NCBI RefSeq assembly: GCF_022539505.1
Contig: NC_061510.1
Coordinates: 224,152,043 to 224,216,042 of the forward strand
Direction: 5' to 3'
DNA: 64,000 nucleotides
Source of the DNA: Lolium rigidum
Lineage: Eukaryota > Streptophyta > Magnoliopsida > Poales > Poaceae
Within the stretch, counting starts at the first letter, position 1. Every line of letters starts with the position of its first letter. Below the pieces are notes generated by a model. It ran no database searches, was not told the origin of the DNA, and was given only the letters and a program-made list of their open reading frames with translations. A program made the position numbers and the translations under genes. Below, piece by piece: positions 41,264 to 54,114 of the stretch.

Positions 41264-43149
41264 TTAGCAGCATCAGATTCCATCGCCACAGGGTGGTGAG
41301 CGCAGGTAGCAGCAAGTCTCAGGCCATCCAGGCACGCCGTAGCTTAATTAGACTACACATAGTGAGAGCAACTTAGGTAGTACGGCACGGCATGCTATGC
41401 CAACTAGAATGATACAATCATGCGAACTGATAAAGTAGATGAACATGTTAAGTCGTCTAAATAGAATAAAAACATTTCGCATCTAATCCGGTTGCTAGAA
41501 CAATTAACAGTAGCATGATCTCGAAGGGAGAGGACAAAATCACACATGATGCGGACATTTTGCGTTTGTGTTGGTTTCGTTAGCCATGTCGTTGAAGATG
41601 TTGTTGACGTTTGGAAAGAAGTTGCCGTGAAGAAAAAAACTTCCCCGACGAGGTGTTGCTAGTATTTGCGCAAGCACGCTCCCCAAAAATCCGACCGCTC
41701 CTCGCCTATATAGATCGATGAGAGGTGGGGTTCCAGAGGACTAGCTACCGTCCTATCCTGCGGTGTACGCCGAAAGATGGGACAAGGGAAGATATGGATG
41801 GCGACACAAGGTATACAACCTGGGCGAGGAGCAGCCTCTTTATAGATAGCGGAGGCGAAATGAATGATCATAGGAAAGCCGGTGAGTTGAACGAATCAGA
41901 TTGATCCTTTCATCCTCAACTGCAGATTGAAAAACCATCTAGCTTCTGCAAACATGCATTAAAAAAGAAAGGCAACTCGTACACGTTGCATAGATGGTTT
42001 CTTAGTTCGACTCATTTCCAAAAACCGACGCACGTCGTGACGAGACCAGTGGGATGCGGAGGAGGAGCATGCAAGTAAGTATCCTTTTCTCATGCTCATA
42101 CAATATGGGAAAGAGCGACCCTTATAAGGAGGAGGTCCAACTCCTTATAAACTACTAGATTTAGATGTGCGCCTTGGCGCACGACCCCGTAAAATTTGCG
42201 TTGATTTACATTTTATAAAACGACAATAGAAATAAGTTCAAAAAATCGTTATACGTTTTGTACTGGTTTATTTTCAAGCGCATCAAGAGAACAAAGTTTA
42301 AATGATCTGTAGACAGACCCTAAGAGGTAATTTTAGTTCTAGTAGGATCTCCATAAATATTTGTTAACTCACGTGAGCTTACTAACTAACAAAAAATAAA
42401 CCAAACGCAGGCAAACAAAAGTCTGACTTTACGTACAGACGCAAAGAAAACATGAAAATATGAGTAGCTACTCGCGAGCCAGTTTGAAACATAACATATA
42501 TCGATAAATAATATTTTAGGTACATATGTTTTCTACGGGAAATAAGTCAGGGCTGTGTTATGCACACAGTAGGGGTAGAAGTCTTTTTTTTAGTTTTGTG
42601 AGTGGGGTAGAAGTTATATGCAAAGAAATACGGCAGCAAAGGTAACCAACACAATATAGATGCAGCTCATCACAAGTGCACTCCTTGGCGCACGATCCCA
42701 TGATCCCATGACTTCATATCAGTTTTTATTTTATAAAACACTAAAAAAATGCAGGACACCAATAATTTTCTTATATCTAGGTCTTATATTAGGATAAAAG
42801 AGTATATTACAGTTAGCATTAATGTATCATAAAACGGTGGCAAGCTATTTTTGGCTAGGTCATAATCTCCTTTATCCATGAAGAATTCTATAGCATAAAC
42901 TGAGCCTGCTTTTAACACATCCTTGAAATGGTTAGATAGTTGCATTCACCATAACTAAAGAATGTGCAGTTTGGTCCACCCATGTAGTTGCCATCTTTGA
43001 CAAGTAATCACCCCGCAGCAGATGTAGCGCCTTCAGCAGAAACCTAGAACGCTGAAAGGTGCCCTTTTTCTTCTGGGGAAAGAAGATAAATATTTGTATA
43101 CTGTTCGACGATGAATGCACAGAAGGCTAATGCAGCGCTGTTATGTATA
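41264..43149. other. Intergenic, unclassified repeats
   Basis: No gene is supported. A palindromic motif GTGCGCCTTGGCGCACGA at about 42172 and a related GTGCACTCCTTGGCGCACGA at about 42676 are both followed by ATTTTATAAAAC-containing sequence, suggesting two copies or ends of one unrecognised element. Confidence 0.5.
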
Positions 43150-44391
43150 TGAAGGCTGAATATTAGCTGACTGATATACAGATTCCTTGATGTGCTCAGC
43201 AACAAAGATGCACTTGGCGTTCCTGGTCCCGCTCAACACAAATATCCACTTGCACATGAACTCGCCATCCTCGATAACCACCCCGCAGACTTCTATTTCT
43301 GCAAGCACAAAACAAATCCAGTTTTGTTCATTAGTCCTCCTAAACTCTCATGGACTTGCACATTACTCCGGGAATCTAAGTTGTTCGCAAACACTTACCA
43401 AACCATAAAATTTGTTTTCCAAAAATGCAGGCAGCATAAAAGAATAGACACACATCCAATCTTTGTTTCACAATAACAAACAGTAAAGAGATAACTGAAA
43501 AGAAAAGAGCAATGGTTGACTTTGAGAGAAAACGACCATTGTCAGGTAAAATATGTGTTAGACAAAATCACAAAACAAAATATAGTGAGATACTTGCAAC
43601 CAAACCAAATAAAAATCATGTCGAATTAAGTAAAGCCAAGGACTTCACTGGAAAGGTACTAACTGACTGCGGAGGAAGCGAAGATTGCAGATAATGCCAA
43701 GAAGGGTAGAATGTCAGGGTTACTTCAAAGCATCCTCCGCCAGCGTGCTTGTTGTCGTACTTGGGACATGGAAGACCCAGCTTCTTTAGCATGGCTTCCA
43801 GAAGCTCATCTGTTGGAATCTTTACAGTCTCCATGGAGGCTGTTATGGAAATAAAAATATTATTTGATCATGAAGCAGAACGACGAAAAAAGGTAGAGCA
43901 ACATGAAGTTAGGAGTATGTATATGAATAAATACTCTAAGAAATACAGAACACATGTTAAGAAGTTTATGATTGAAATGGATTGAAGTAAAAGTTAAAAG
44001 AAGATGAGTTAAATATTGTCCAGCAGCATGCTGACTTGTATACCATATGCTTTTATCAGCTATATAGTTTTGTAGGACGCTGACTTCAGATATATTAAAT
44101 CGGTACAAATCGGTACAAACCAGTGCTGTGATGTTACTATGATGCAATTGAATATTTACCTATAGCTTACTTTTGTTTCTACTTTCTGGAAATGCTCAGA
44201 TAAGTGTTCAAGGGTGTGAGTTGAAATTGGTTGCTGCATTGCTGGACTATATTTAGCGGTGCGCCAGGAATGTTTCGAGGATGATAAGCAAGCAAGCGAT
44301 GAACAAAATCTGACCTGCGAAGGCTTCCGCGAAGCTCGATGAAGGCCTCCGTGTCTTGCGCGGAAGAATCGACTTGATAAAGCAGCACCTG
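43150..44391 (-). pseudogene. Minus-strand exon fragments of an unidentified gene
   Basis: Three exon-like pieces with splice-like borders, in order: about 44391-44316 (VLLYQVDSSAQDTEAFIELR), 43837-43665 (METVKIPTDELLEAMLKKLG, then PCPKYDNKHAGGGCFEVTLT, then FYPSWHYLQSSLPPQ) and about 43303-43160 (EIEVCGVVIEDGEFMCKWIF, then VLSGTRNAKCIFVAEHIKES). Their order and residue quality suggest one gene family, but joining them in frame is not secured and stops lie between. No domain is assigned. They are probably part of a captured or decayed gene. Confidence 0.45.
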
Positions 44392-45025
44392 AAACAGCAG
44401 ATGACGGTAAAATTAAGAGAAAGCGCTAAAAAGTCATAATGTGACGAATATATAGGCATATTGATCTTCATAAATCACAAATAATAGAGACCAAGTTACA
44501 CGGCAGAACTAACAAAAGGAGCAAAGTTTAGCGAGATTCAAAGGATTAATGGATACTTCAAGTGTAAATACAGAGTCCAAATTCAGAGTGGAGTTTCACT
44601 CTTGTTTGAACAACAACAAAGTACAAAGATGAGTAATATGACATAAGCAATTAATAATGAAAGCTAAAGTAAACTTGTGTGCAGGAAACCATTATGTAAA
44701 TTTCTATTTCGAATTTTGAAATGCATTCGAATTGCTTATTCCGATTGTCCCGAATTATAGATCATGGAGCGTACAATCCTTATTACTCGCTATTCCGCCA
44801 CGAAGAAAATATGCATTTCAACCTCTCCATATAGTAATATGTACACACTGTGTTACGATCTCTAGCGCATTATATAGCTTCTAATATTTTATTGGGTCAG
44901 AATTCAGGCGGCAGAAGGTACATGTCGCCAACTCAGTCTGTCTTCGCCATGGCCTTGATGGTGTCGTCAGGAAGCAAGCTACAGCGGAGATTCACCTCTA
45001 TGAAAAACAACGTTCAACAAAGCTT

Positions 45026-45490
45026 CTAGCTAGGGCGAGCAGAACTTGGTAGCAAAACTGGAATATTGAACAATTTAAGAGCTAGCAGCTCACGTATGTG
45101 TTCTTGGTTGCTACTATTTCGTTCAATGAGCTTTTGAAGCAAAATCCAGCAACGTGACAATTTTTCCATGCAAGGTATATAGTGTAATAATTGACCAGCG
45201 ATGGTGCAATGGAATAGTCTTTTCAAGCTAAAAAAAATCCTCTTTTCTGGATATTGTACCCTTTTAAAATCAACCTGCAAAAGAAACAGCAGTAACTTTC
45301 CATAGTTTAGTATCTTAAAATTGGTAGCAAAAACAAATTACGGTGGAAGAATTAAATACACCTTGATAAGATTTTGATCAGGTCATCAGGATCACCTATG
45401 AGGCAGCACTGATGATACCATCGCTCGCGCCTGGTTGCTCTGCTTCCTTCCTGATCAGCATCTTCTGGCAGCACTGCTCAAAATAGCCTC
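45026..45490 (-). pseudogene. Two unassigned exon-like fragments
   Basis: After an acceptor-like TTTGCAG, 45274-45026 reads VDFKRVQYPEKRIFFSLKRL, then FHCTIAGQLLHYIPCMEKLS. Upstream, about 45490-45360 reads RGYFEQCCQKMLIRKEAEQP. No family is recognised; support is only ORF quality and splice-like borders. Confidence 0.3.
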
Positions 45491-45606
45491 TGAAAATTTC
45501 AACAAATTCAAATGTTGATGGGCCCCATATGGAAACCAGTGACATACACCTAAACAACATGACTTAGAAGAAAATATTAGTGCTAGATAATAACATTAGA
45601 GGTTAC

Positions 45607-45806
45607 CTGAACATACATACCAACAAGAAGTGTTGTAGTAAGATCAGCAACAGCTCCAATGCTCAACACAGTAACAAATCTCAACCTCTTAGCAGCAAAA
45701 GCCTCAGCCAAGGGAGCATCTTCACCAAGCAATGTATATGGTAACATTCCAGAAATCACCAGGCACACAAAAATGTACATAGTATGACACATACCAGAAG
45801 GCTCCC
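45607..45806 (-). pseudogene. Cationic amino acid transporter (CAT) exon fragment
   Basis: The minus strand reads IFVCLVISGMLPYTLLGEDA, PLAEAFAAKRLRFVTVLSIG, AVADLTTTLLVGMYVQ and then a GTAACC donor. GMLPYTLLGEDAPLAEAFAAK and AGLTTTLLVGLYVQ are hallmark segments of plant CAT permeases around transmembrane helices 8-9. About 60 residues of a protein of roughly 600 aa are present, preceded by an AG acceptor. The other exons are missing, so this is a captured or relict exon. Confidence 0.75.
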
Positions 45807-46426
45807 TCTAGAAAATTTCGTTTCATTATCAGTAACGAATTTTTTTGCATGAGTCAAAAGAATACTTAGAACGGGTTATGATAACCAAAAGGAAGATCAT
45901 TAAACTGTAAGAAGAAAATGAAACATTAAGATAAAAATAATAATATTTAATGAGAATTGCTGAACACTTCAAAATTCTAAGAATCAAATGGATTATGGTG
46001 ACAAAGGAGAAAACATCTACTGAAAATTTTGAGAAATTTTTCGAAATTCATCAAAGAAAATGAATTATGATGACAAAAAATACCTAAAGGTGATAGTATG
46101 GGGAAATATTGAATTTAAGAGTGGTCTTTTAGCTTTCTTGGAAAAATTAGCAACTGCATCACTACAGCAAGACCAACACACACAAAATACAAGGAAATAG
46201 TCATCTGAGCACATCATGACTGCATCATACTGAAATAGTTTGGGGAAAGTACCAATCAATGGGAATAATGCCTCAAATCACAATAAATCCAAGAAACGAC
46301 AATACATCTTCATTGGCTAGTCTCCAATGAAAATTTGCAAATCCACCACTCTAATCTATGACAGGTTTGAAGACTACTGATGCAAGGAGGAGCAGGCCAC
46401 AAGATTGAGTCGGTTACCTGTGCATA

Positions 46427-46980
46427 CGACATGGTGACATGGAATGATAATGCCACGCTGAAGGGGCCATGAGGGCGCGTATTTCCAACAGAGTAATCTG
46501 CAGTTGTAAATGGGATTAATCAAAATTCGATGACCTCCCTTGCAGGTACAACATTGAACATGTATAATTAATCTTCTTCACATAGTAGTAGTAGAGGTGA
46601 TTACCTACAATTGTAACCTCTTGTAGCTGTTGCGCATTACCAATCTGTACAAACTAAAAACCACCAAATTACACAATAAGAAACTGGGCACTGATAAGAA
46701 CATGAGCGTCATAAGTATCACTACAGTTTTTAAGGTTTTAAACTCTGGGCTTAACACGTCATTTGGACATGATGGAATTTTCTAAAGATTAGTTAAATCA
46801 AAGTTGAAGACAATACAAAATATAAGTTTCATTAGAATTGATAGTGATGAAAAGGCAAAGGGTATACCATGCAGCAACATTCTGATGTAAAAGATCTTGA
46901 ATTTTTTATGCTTCCTTAATTTCTGAATTTCTTCAAGCTTGGTACAGAAGCTGCATGTAGCATTTGCATCCCGGTTCTCT
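46427..46980 (-). pseudogene. Further minus-strand exon-like fragments
   Basis: Exons at about 46640-46608 and 46507-46427 join in frame across a GT-AG intron to give IGNAQQLQEVTIVDYSVGNT, RPHGPFSVALSFHVTMSYAQ. A third piece at 46980-46868 reads ENRDANATCSFCTKLEEIQK. The family is not recognised. They lie in the same strand and order as the CAT exon, as in a multi-gene capture. Confidence 0.4.
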
Positions 46981-47061
46981 CATTCCTGCATGAGCAACAA
47001 ATGATAAATCTAAAATGTGTAGCTTAGAGTTTTTGATCCAGAACTTTGACAATATGAAATA

Positions 47062-47164
47062 CTCCCTCCGGTCCATATTAATTGACTCTAATGTGGATGT
47101 ATCTAGACACATTTTAGTTCTAGATACATCTATATTGAAGTCAATTAATATGAATCGGAGGGAG
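47062..47164 (+). mobile_element. Stowaway MITE
   Basis: CTCCCTCCGGTCCATATTAA and its inverted counterpart ending TCGGAGGGAG bound a 103-bp palindromic element flanked by TA on both sides. Confidence 0.92.
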
Positions 47165-47321
47165 TATCATTTTGTTTTCACCTAAAAGGAATCTACCAAC
47201 GAAGCAATAAAATGTATGAAGTTCTCTCTAATGTACAGACAAGAAAAATAGGCAAAATGGAATATTCCATGCATTGATGTAACATGCTACATATTAGGCC
47301 TTGAAGTGCTGCCACGGGGTC

Positions 47322-47420
47322 ATGTTAATGTTCATTTTTGTAAAACGACGATAAAATTTGAAGAACAATTGAAGATCATGTTAATGTTCATTTTGTAAAA
47401 CGACGATAAAATTCATTTTG
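47322..47420 (+). repeat. Short tandem duplication
   Basis: CATGTTAATGTTCATTTT followed by GTAAAACGACGATAAAATT occurs twice in a row (about 47322 and 47378). Confidence 0.7.
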
Positions 47421-47426
47421 TATTGC

Positions 47427-48330
47427 TGCTCCATCCTTTTATCCTTACTAACATGGTCAAACTACCTTCTGGGCTGCTAGAGGAAGAAGGGGGATTGTTA
47501 GACAACACACACACACACACACATAAAAACAAAGAGAGGGAGGCAAACCTAGAGATCAACAGCGCCGTCGACGTTCAGCCCCGAGCACCTGATCTCATGA
47601 AAGTGGCGGCATCCAGCTGTGACGCGGCAAATCAGGTCAGAACCAATGTAGCCAGAGGTGAAGGTGATGGGACAGAGACATAACCCCTGGGTTCGAGCGA
47701 GCGAAATCCATGGTGGCGGGTAGGCGTCCTCATCCTTCTCTACGACAACAGCAGTCTAGGTCCTCCTGTATATCAACATATACCAAATAAAAAGGTTAGG
47801 CATATTTTTTTACCACAACTCTATAATGCAAAGCAAGCATGAACTAACTGCGACCAACATAGGTCATACAAAATTTGAAGCAAAATTGAAGAAATAAGTC
47901 TAGCACATGGTACCTATACCTGGTGGGGCGGTCATAGGCTACATCAGCATTGCCCCTCCTTCCTTTTATCCTTACTAACATGGTCAAACTACCTTCTGAG
48001 CTGCTGGAGGAAGAAGGGGTATTGTTAGGCAACACACACACACACGCACATGAAAACACAGAGAGGGAGGCAAACCTGGAGATCAACAACGCCTTCGACG
48101 TTCAGCCCCGAACAACTGATCTCATGACGGTGGCGGCATCCAGACTGTGACGCGGCAAATCAGGTCAGAACCAATGCGGCCGGAGGTGAAAATGATGGGA
48201 CAGAGACATAACCTCTGGGGTCGAGCTGGCGAAATCCATGGTGGCGGGCAGGCGTCCTCATCCTTCACTATGATGGCAGCTGTCTAGGTCCTCCTGTATA
48301 TCAACATATACCAAATAAAAAAGTTAGGCA
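47427..48330 (+). repeat. ~525-bp tandem duplication with CA microsatellite
   Basis: 47427-47805 and 47953-48330 share long blocks (CTTACTAACATGGTCAAACT; GACGCGGCAAATCAGGTCAG; AAATCCATGGTGGCGGG; GTCCTCCTGTATATCAACAT). Each has an ACACAC run near the front. Reverse-strand reading of both gives no convincing protein. Probably duplicated non-coding flank of a captured gene. Confidence 0.85.
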
Positions 48331-50677
48331 TAAATTTTTCTGATAAATAAAATGTGTAATATAAATAAATATAATTCGTAAGCACTGCATGAATTACTTG
48401 AGGAAACAATCCACTTTTTGGTTCTTCACATTTGTCAAAAAAAGTTATTGAAAGAGCAGGAAACAAATTTGAGATCAATCTCCTGGTTCTGCCCAACAAT
48501 CATAGGTATATAGAACATTTGTGCGGATTAAACTAAGATAGAATCATAGGAAAGAGAGAAGATTAGGTACCTAAGTTCCATTTGAACTCTACCGCTGCGG
48601 CGGCCCATGTTATTCCCACGAAGACACTGGACGCAACAAACAATCTGCAAGGCAAATGAATGACATGGAAAATTCATATGGTCAAACGCTAGATCAAATC
48701 GGCCAGATCAAATCGACCACCGTGACCGAGAAATCCTGATTGAAACGAACCTTTTAGCATCCAGTGGAGAAGCTCCAGCGCCAGCGTACCAAGCGCCTCC
48801 GCTCTCTCGCACCTGGAGCTAGATCCCGCAGCCACCTCGCGCCCCGGTCCAAGCCCGCCCAGACCTCCCACGAACTCGAGCCAGCGCCGCCGCGTCCGAA
48901 CTCTGATACAGTGACGCCGTCTCCAACCAAGATCGCAGCGGCCACCTCCCACCATCCGTGACTTTGCAGCAGCCCTGAACTTCCCGATCTCACACCTAGG
49001 AGACCCGACAGAAGCAAGGTAAGATCGATTCTTCTCCTCTTGTGTAGATGTTGTACGTATAGTCTAATAGGTATTGTACCTACGCCCCCACTGCGGCCTT
49101 CGCTGCCGCCATCTGCAGGCGCGCGCTCGCCGCCGCAGTCGCCCAGGCGCGCTGTTGGCTCTGTCGCCCAGGCGCGTGCTTGGCGCCGCCGCTGCCATGT
49201 TTCTTCCCGGTTGGAGATGGGGCGTGGGAGAAGGAGAAGGGTGGGCAGCTATGAGGCGGAGCGGCGCCGCCAGACGCGGCATGGAAGGACGAGAGGGGAT
49301 TGGGGAGAAGCTGGGTGCGGGCGATTGGGTAAGGTAGGGTTTCGGCTGCTCTTTCTCCGTGCAGTATTTTGCACGCTACCACGAGCGAACCCACCCCGAA
49401 ACGAGCCATAGCGACTGATATGTGGACCCACCGAACAGTAGGACCCAAATGCAGCCAGATACGGGTAGAAAACGGCCAGTACATGTCTTTCGCTAGCGTG
49501 TGCTGCTGCCAGAAACGAACGGCTGAGATCGAACATTGGTCAAGCACAGTAAAAATCTAATGGTTCACATGCTCAAATCGTGGGGAGACCCCCTATGGGG
49601 GGCATCGTTTATACCTTTAGATTTATGTAGGATCAAACTTTCGTTTCACCTCTTGCCATACATGAATGAGTCAAATTGGTCTTTGGTATTTTCACCAGAA
49701 ATCATTGGATATTTTAATGGCTGGCCCAAAACACTATAATTCGAACAGGTAGAAGCTAAAGTTGAGATGCTTAAAGAGAACACTAAACTATTTTTTGTTC
49801 CCCATTTCTTGAAATGCATAGTTTTTTCTAAAGAAAATTAGTTAACACACGTCTATAGTTTTTAGTCACTAATGTTAATGTTGGGGACAATCTTAACTAA
49901 GAGAAAATAACCAGAATACTAATGGTCAATAGCAGTAACTGAAACACTTTTATTAGTCCATAAAAATCTGAGCTCTTTAGTGCTGAAAAGAAGCGCGAAT
50001 AATGTTCAAAAAGAATCTCAAACTATCAATGGAAAATAGTAAGACAAATTGGAAGAGGTACATAAAATCTTAAAGATAGCTCGGAACAAGATACATAATA
50101 AGTGAACACCATTCGCACTACCTTTTATGTTGTTAAAGGGTCTATGCTGACTTTATAAAATTCAAGTGTGCCCCTATATCCTAAGGCAGCCACCACGTTC
50201 TTGTCCTAGGGAAATTATCTTGTCTATTTCTTAATTTTTTGACTATACAAATATTGCGAAGATAACACTTTTTATTCCCACGTAGATAAATATTTCGAGT
50301 CTACATATTCTTAATTTACATCATATAGAGACTTAGATATCCTACCCAAACTTCTTTTGTGGCGTGTTCAATATTCTCAAAGTAGAAATATGGTGGACTT
50401 TGAGTTATAACAAAACAACTTTCTTACAAACACCTAATTTTAGAGTGCAAAAAACACACACGCCCCAGTTTTTCTCGATATTTCAACCAATCTACTAATC
50501 TCATAGCCAAGCTATTATTATATTATTATTACTGCCTATCTTATTGTTAGTTGGACTAGGAAAAGTTAAATAAATTGCCATTATTTCTATATACAAAATG
50601 TTTTAATTAGAGATGGCTCATTTTTTCACCATATATATTTTGTTGTTCATGTGAATATCGACATGCAATTTTAGCTA
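48331..50677. other. No supported gene; GC-rich block then AT-rich sequence
   Basis: 48690-49540 is GC-rich and resembles a first exon or leader region of a minus-strand gene, matching the direction of the exon fragments to its left, but no recognisable protein is encoded. From 49560 the sequence is AT-rich and featureless. Confidence 0.4.
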
Positions 50678-50806
50678 TTCCCTCCGTCTAAACAAAAGCT
50701 GCTTAACTTTTTCTAGATATGGCTATATATATCTATAATTAAAATATGCCTATATACATCAATATCTAGGTGAAGTTGAGAAACTTCTTTTACATATGGA
50801 GGGTGT
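50678..50806 (+). mobile_element. Degenerate Stowaway-like MITE
   Basis: TTCCCTCCGTCTAAACAAAA after a TA, and ACATATGGAGGGTGTA at the other end, resemble the CTCCCTCCGT family. Internal AACTTTTT...AAGTTGAGAAACTT elements also fit. The termini are decayed. Confidence 0.5.
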
Positions 50807-52424
50807 AGTATTTTTCTATCTTCTCGACCACAAATTACTATATTTTTACGTTGGTAATAATACATTCATGGAATGAAATATCAGATGTTGTAGTTTTATA
50901 GTGTGTTTTGCTAATACATAGTACCGAAGTAAAATTGTATTTTTAATTTAGATCTTCATATATTTTTAAGTTCAGTATGAAAATGTTTCACTAAACTAAA
51001 CTAATTTCATCTTAGTCTAACAAAGCTTAAATAGACAAGATCTCTTATTTCATATATTAAGTATTACCACTTTGGATGTTGTATTATATCATACTTATAT
51101 TTATATGTGTTGTGTCTATTTTTAATAACCTTGTAGATGGTTCTCGAACTTATGAGTCTAAGAAATATTATTTTGAGGATTGAGTGAAATATTCCCATAT
51201 CTACGCCTTTAAACCTAGTATCGGTTTACTTACCCCTTAGTTGCACATTGTACGCCTCTAAAAAATCGCAGGATCTCTTTGGTTTGTAGGAAAAGTAGAG
51301 AAAAAGTATAGGGCAGGAGGTTTTCCTTTGATGGAGCTATTCTTCCGTTTGAATCAAATGCGTGAAGCAAAGAAAGTCGCAGAAGTTTTTCTCTAATCTT
51401 AGTTTCAAATTAGAGGACATTCACGGATTTACAGCTCACTTGAACTTCCTTTGAGAACCTCCCAAAATGACCTTTTGAGATCATAGCGTCAATCTCGTGT
51501 CTTATGGTGAACAAATCGAATAAATTGCAAGTTGAATCCCAATCGTGATATATACCCGTGTAGATTCTACCTAAATTCTCAGTTTAGCTTGGCAATTCTA
51601 CTAAAACTATTTTGTTCAGCCTGCTTCTCCTTCATTGTTAGCAAAGAGGCAGTGAACCTATTTAACAACGCAATACATACCCCTATATTACCAATATCTC
51701 TAACCGGCCCAGCCCATTAGGATCCCTAGTGTTTTGGTATTTTCAGTTCTAGCAAAGGTTCTAGAACCTTTCAGTCCGGTTTATCTCAATTTGTTTGGTG
51801 TTTTATTATAGGGATTTGTTACTTCTCAGCTACATGAGAACTAAGTTCATGCTCAGTCAAGTTCTACATTATTAGATTTGCATCGTGACGTGCTAGGTAT
51901 CAGTTGCAATAGTGACGTGCTAGGTATCAGTTGCAATATGAGTTGCAATTGAGATTTGATGACATAATGACCGAGAACAAAATTAATTCTCAGTCGAATG
52001 AGCAATAGCCACACCCTTTTTTATATGCATGTTTGTTCGTTTGTTTTCATTTTCATTTTAAAAGTCTGAACAATTTGAAACTTGAATTTTTTATAAGAAT
52101 TTTAAAAATTTGAACAATCTCCAAATTTGAATATTTTAAAAAAAATCCAAGATCATAACATTTTTCTTTCATAATCTGAACAATTTTCGAATCTAAACAT
52201 TTTTCAAATCCAAACGTTTTTGAATCAGAGAAATTTCAAATCTGATTTTTTTGCAAAATCCTAAAACTTTCAAATCTGAACAATTTTCAAAGAAAAATAA
52301 CAAATAAAAACGCAAAACAAAAAAAAGAATAGAGAGAAAATTGAAGGGAAGAAAGCCGATACCTGGGCCGACTCGGCAGCTACATGCACGCTGGTGTCGA
52401 TGCCGTAGCTTCTTTTTTGTGAAC
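50807..52424. other. AT-rich intergenic with degenerate repeats
   Basis: A 27-bp unit GTGACGTGCTAGGTATCAGT is repeated at 51886 and 51912. 52066-52330 is a degenerate simple sequence of AATCTGAACAATTTT-like units. No gene is seen. Confidence 0.5.
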
Positions 52425-53345
52425 TCACACGCCTCTATTCAAATAGAGTTGACGATTAGAGGCATGTTTGGACCTACTAGTGGCTCCAATAACCACAGAT
52501 GTCTTCCCATTAGAAGAGACTATGCAAATCTCGCTAGGCGATGAGCTTCTATATTTGACTCTGTCCTCTTGCTTGAAGGAGGTACCTCCTCTTTGTTGAT
52601 CTATGTTCTTTGTTCCAGTCACAATGCTCTCGAAAACACCTAGGTTCTCTTTGTGTAGACAATGGACGATCTCCAGACAGTCCGATGCCAGACAGATGTG
52701 GCCTAGTAGAAGACCATCAACGATGTCCAAGGCCTCCCTACAGGCTAAATCTTCAAGAGATCCTAGATGAGTTATGGCATAAAAAACTATCGCCCATGCT
52801 CCCAGGAAAACTCATGTATCCGAGCAACAAACAATACCAACTGCTCCGCTGCCAGTTTAGCAACATCCGCATTCATATTAATCTTGGTGCAATATGAAGG
52901 ACGAGGTATCCACTTCCCTAGTTGAGCAGCTGTGACAGTCAGGTCAGATAGAAATTGATTGACAAATGAGTCTGCTGCCATTTGATAAACCTCCTAGTGT
53001 ACCGCTTTTCGCATGACTAGTATACAACTATACAAGTGGGGTCTTTTGCCTTCGTTGACTCTATGATGAACAAAGCCACTGTCGCGCGTTAGACAGAGAG
53101 ATGTGCTCTACAATGTCCTCCTCTGACAGAACCTAGATACACCACGCATCACGCATGTTGCATTCAAACAAAAAATTGCCTCCAAGAGTCTACCTGGCAC
53201 AGATGGTATATGCCGGCGTCACCACCATGCTTCTCCGGTGTCAGAGATCCCTTGTAGGTAGAGATAGCTTCGCGAGTCAGAAGAAATATTTTAATCTTTG
53301 AAGGGACGTCTATCCTCGAAAAGTCATTTTTGCTCCCGAGCACAA
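52425..53345 (-). pseudogene. LINE ORF2 3' relic (zf-RVT and RNase H-like)
   Basis: On the minus strand, 53345-53164 reads RIDVPSKIKIFLLTREAIST, the start of the zinc-binding domain found after plant LINE reverse transcriptases. 52981-52787 reads FVNQFLSDLTVTAAQLGKWI, then PSYCTKINMNADVAK, and 52730-52430 reads GLLLGHICLASDCLEIVHCL, an RNase H-like RVT_3 domain with the ASDC motif. Several stops and frameshifts interrupt it. Confidence 0.75.
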
Positions 53346-54041
53346 GTGCTCTCGGCATATTAGAAACAAAATCGAAAATTCATATTTACATGTTTTCGAA
53401 AAAATAATGAAAAAAAATTCTAAAAGTATTTAATGACATATCCCTTTAACGTGCAAATTCGCAGTTTCAAATGTTAAGTATTCTGATGTATCCCAAACTA
53501 CACAGTATCTTCAATTGAAAATTTGCACGTTTGTGAGATACATTACTGACTACATCATGTTTTTTCCAGAATTTTTTGAAACTTAGAAATATGATTTTCA
53601 TTTTTTTTTTGAATATGGAGATCACTGGTGCCCATTTGCGGCAAATCTCTGTCCCGTCTATCCTCCACATCTTTGAGCACTCTCTTCCTTTTTCTGCTGA
53701 TCGCGAATTCGGGATGAGGCAGTCTTTCCATCGAGCCACTCCTCTCACCTGCTTTTTGTAACAGACATGGCACGATAGCATGATCGGACAGACAAAAGTC
53801 CATTCCGCTCAAATGGCAAGCCCAAAAGTTTCTTTGGACTCGATTTGTCAACGGACAACCCAACAAAGGCCGCCTTCAGGCCCACCTTCTCCTCTATCTA
53901 CTTCGCCTACCGAGCGATTCGGCCTTCAAACCGACTCCGAGAAGAAATCTTAATCGATCACCATGATCGCCTGCTGCAGATTATAAATTTCCGATCGCGT
54001 CCAGAATCCAGATCGCCTCGCCTCGCGTCGAGAATTCAACG
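53346..54041. other. Intergenic and upstream region of F-box pseudogene
   Basis: 53370-53640 is AT-rich with a TGCACGTTTGTGAGATACAT phrase common in cereal repeats; no element ends were defined. 53830-54041 is the leader of the F-box pseudogene, with no clear TATA box. Confidence 0.4.
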
Positions 54042-54114
54042 ATGGCCGGCTGCGACCGCCTCTCGGCCCTTCCTGACGACCTCCTCCTTCGCGTCCTCCA
54101 CTTCGCCCCCTTGA

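Noticed and set aside
49040..49547. Overlapping ORFs in the GC-rich block.
   Set aside because: All frames are open because of GC content; none has a domain or consistent codon pattern.
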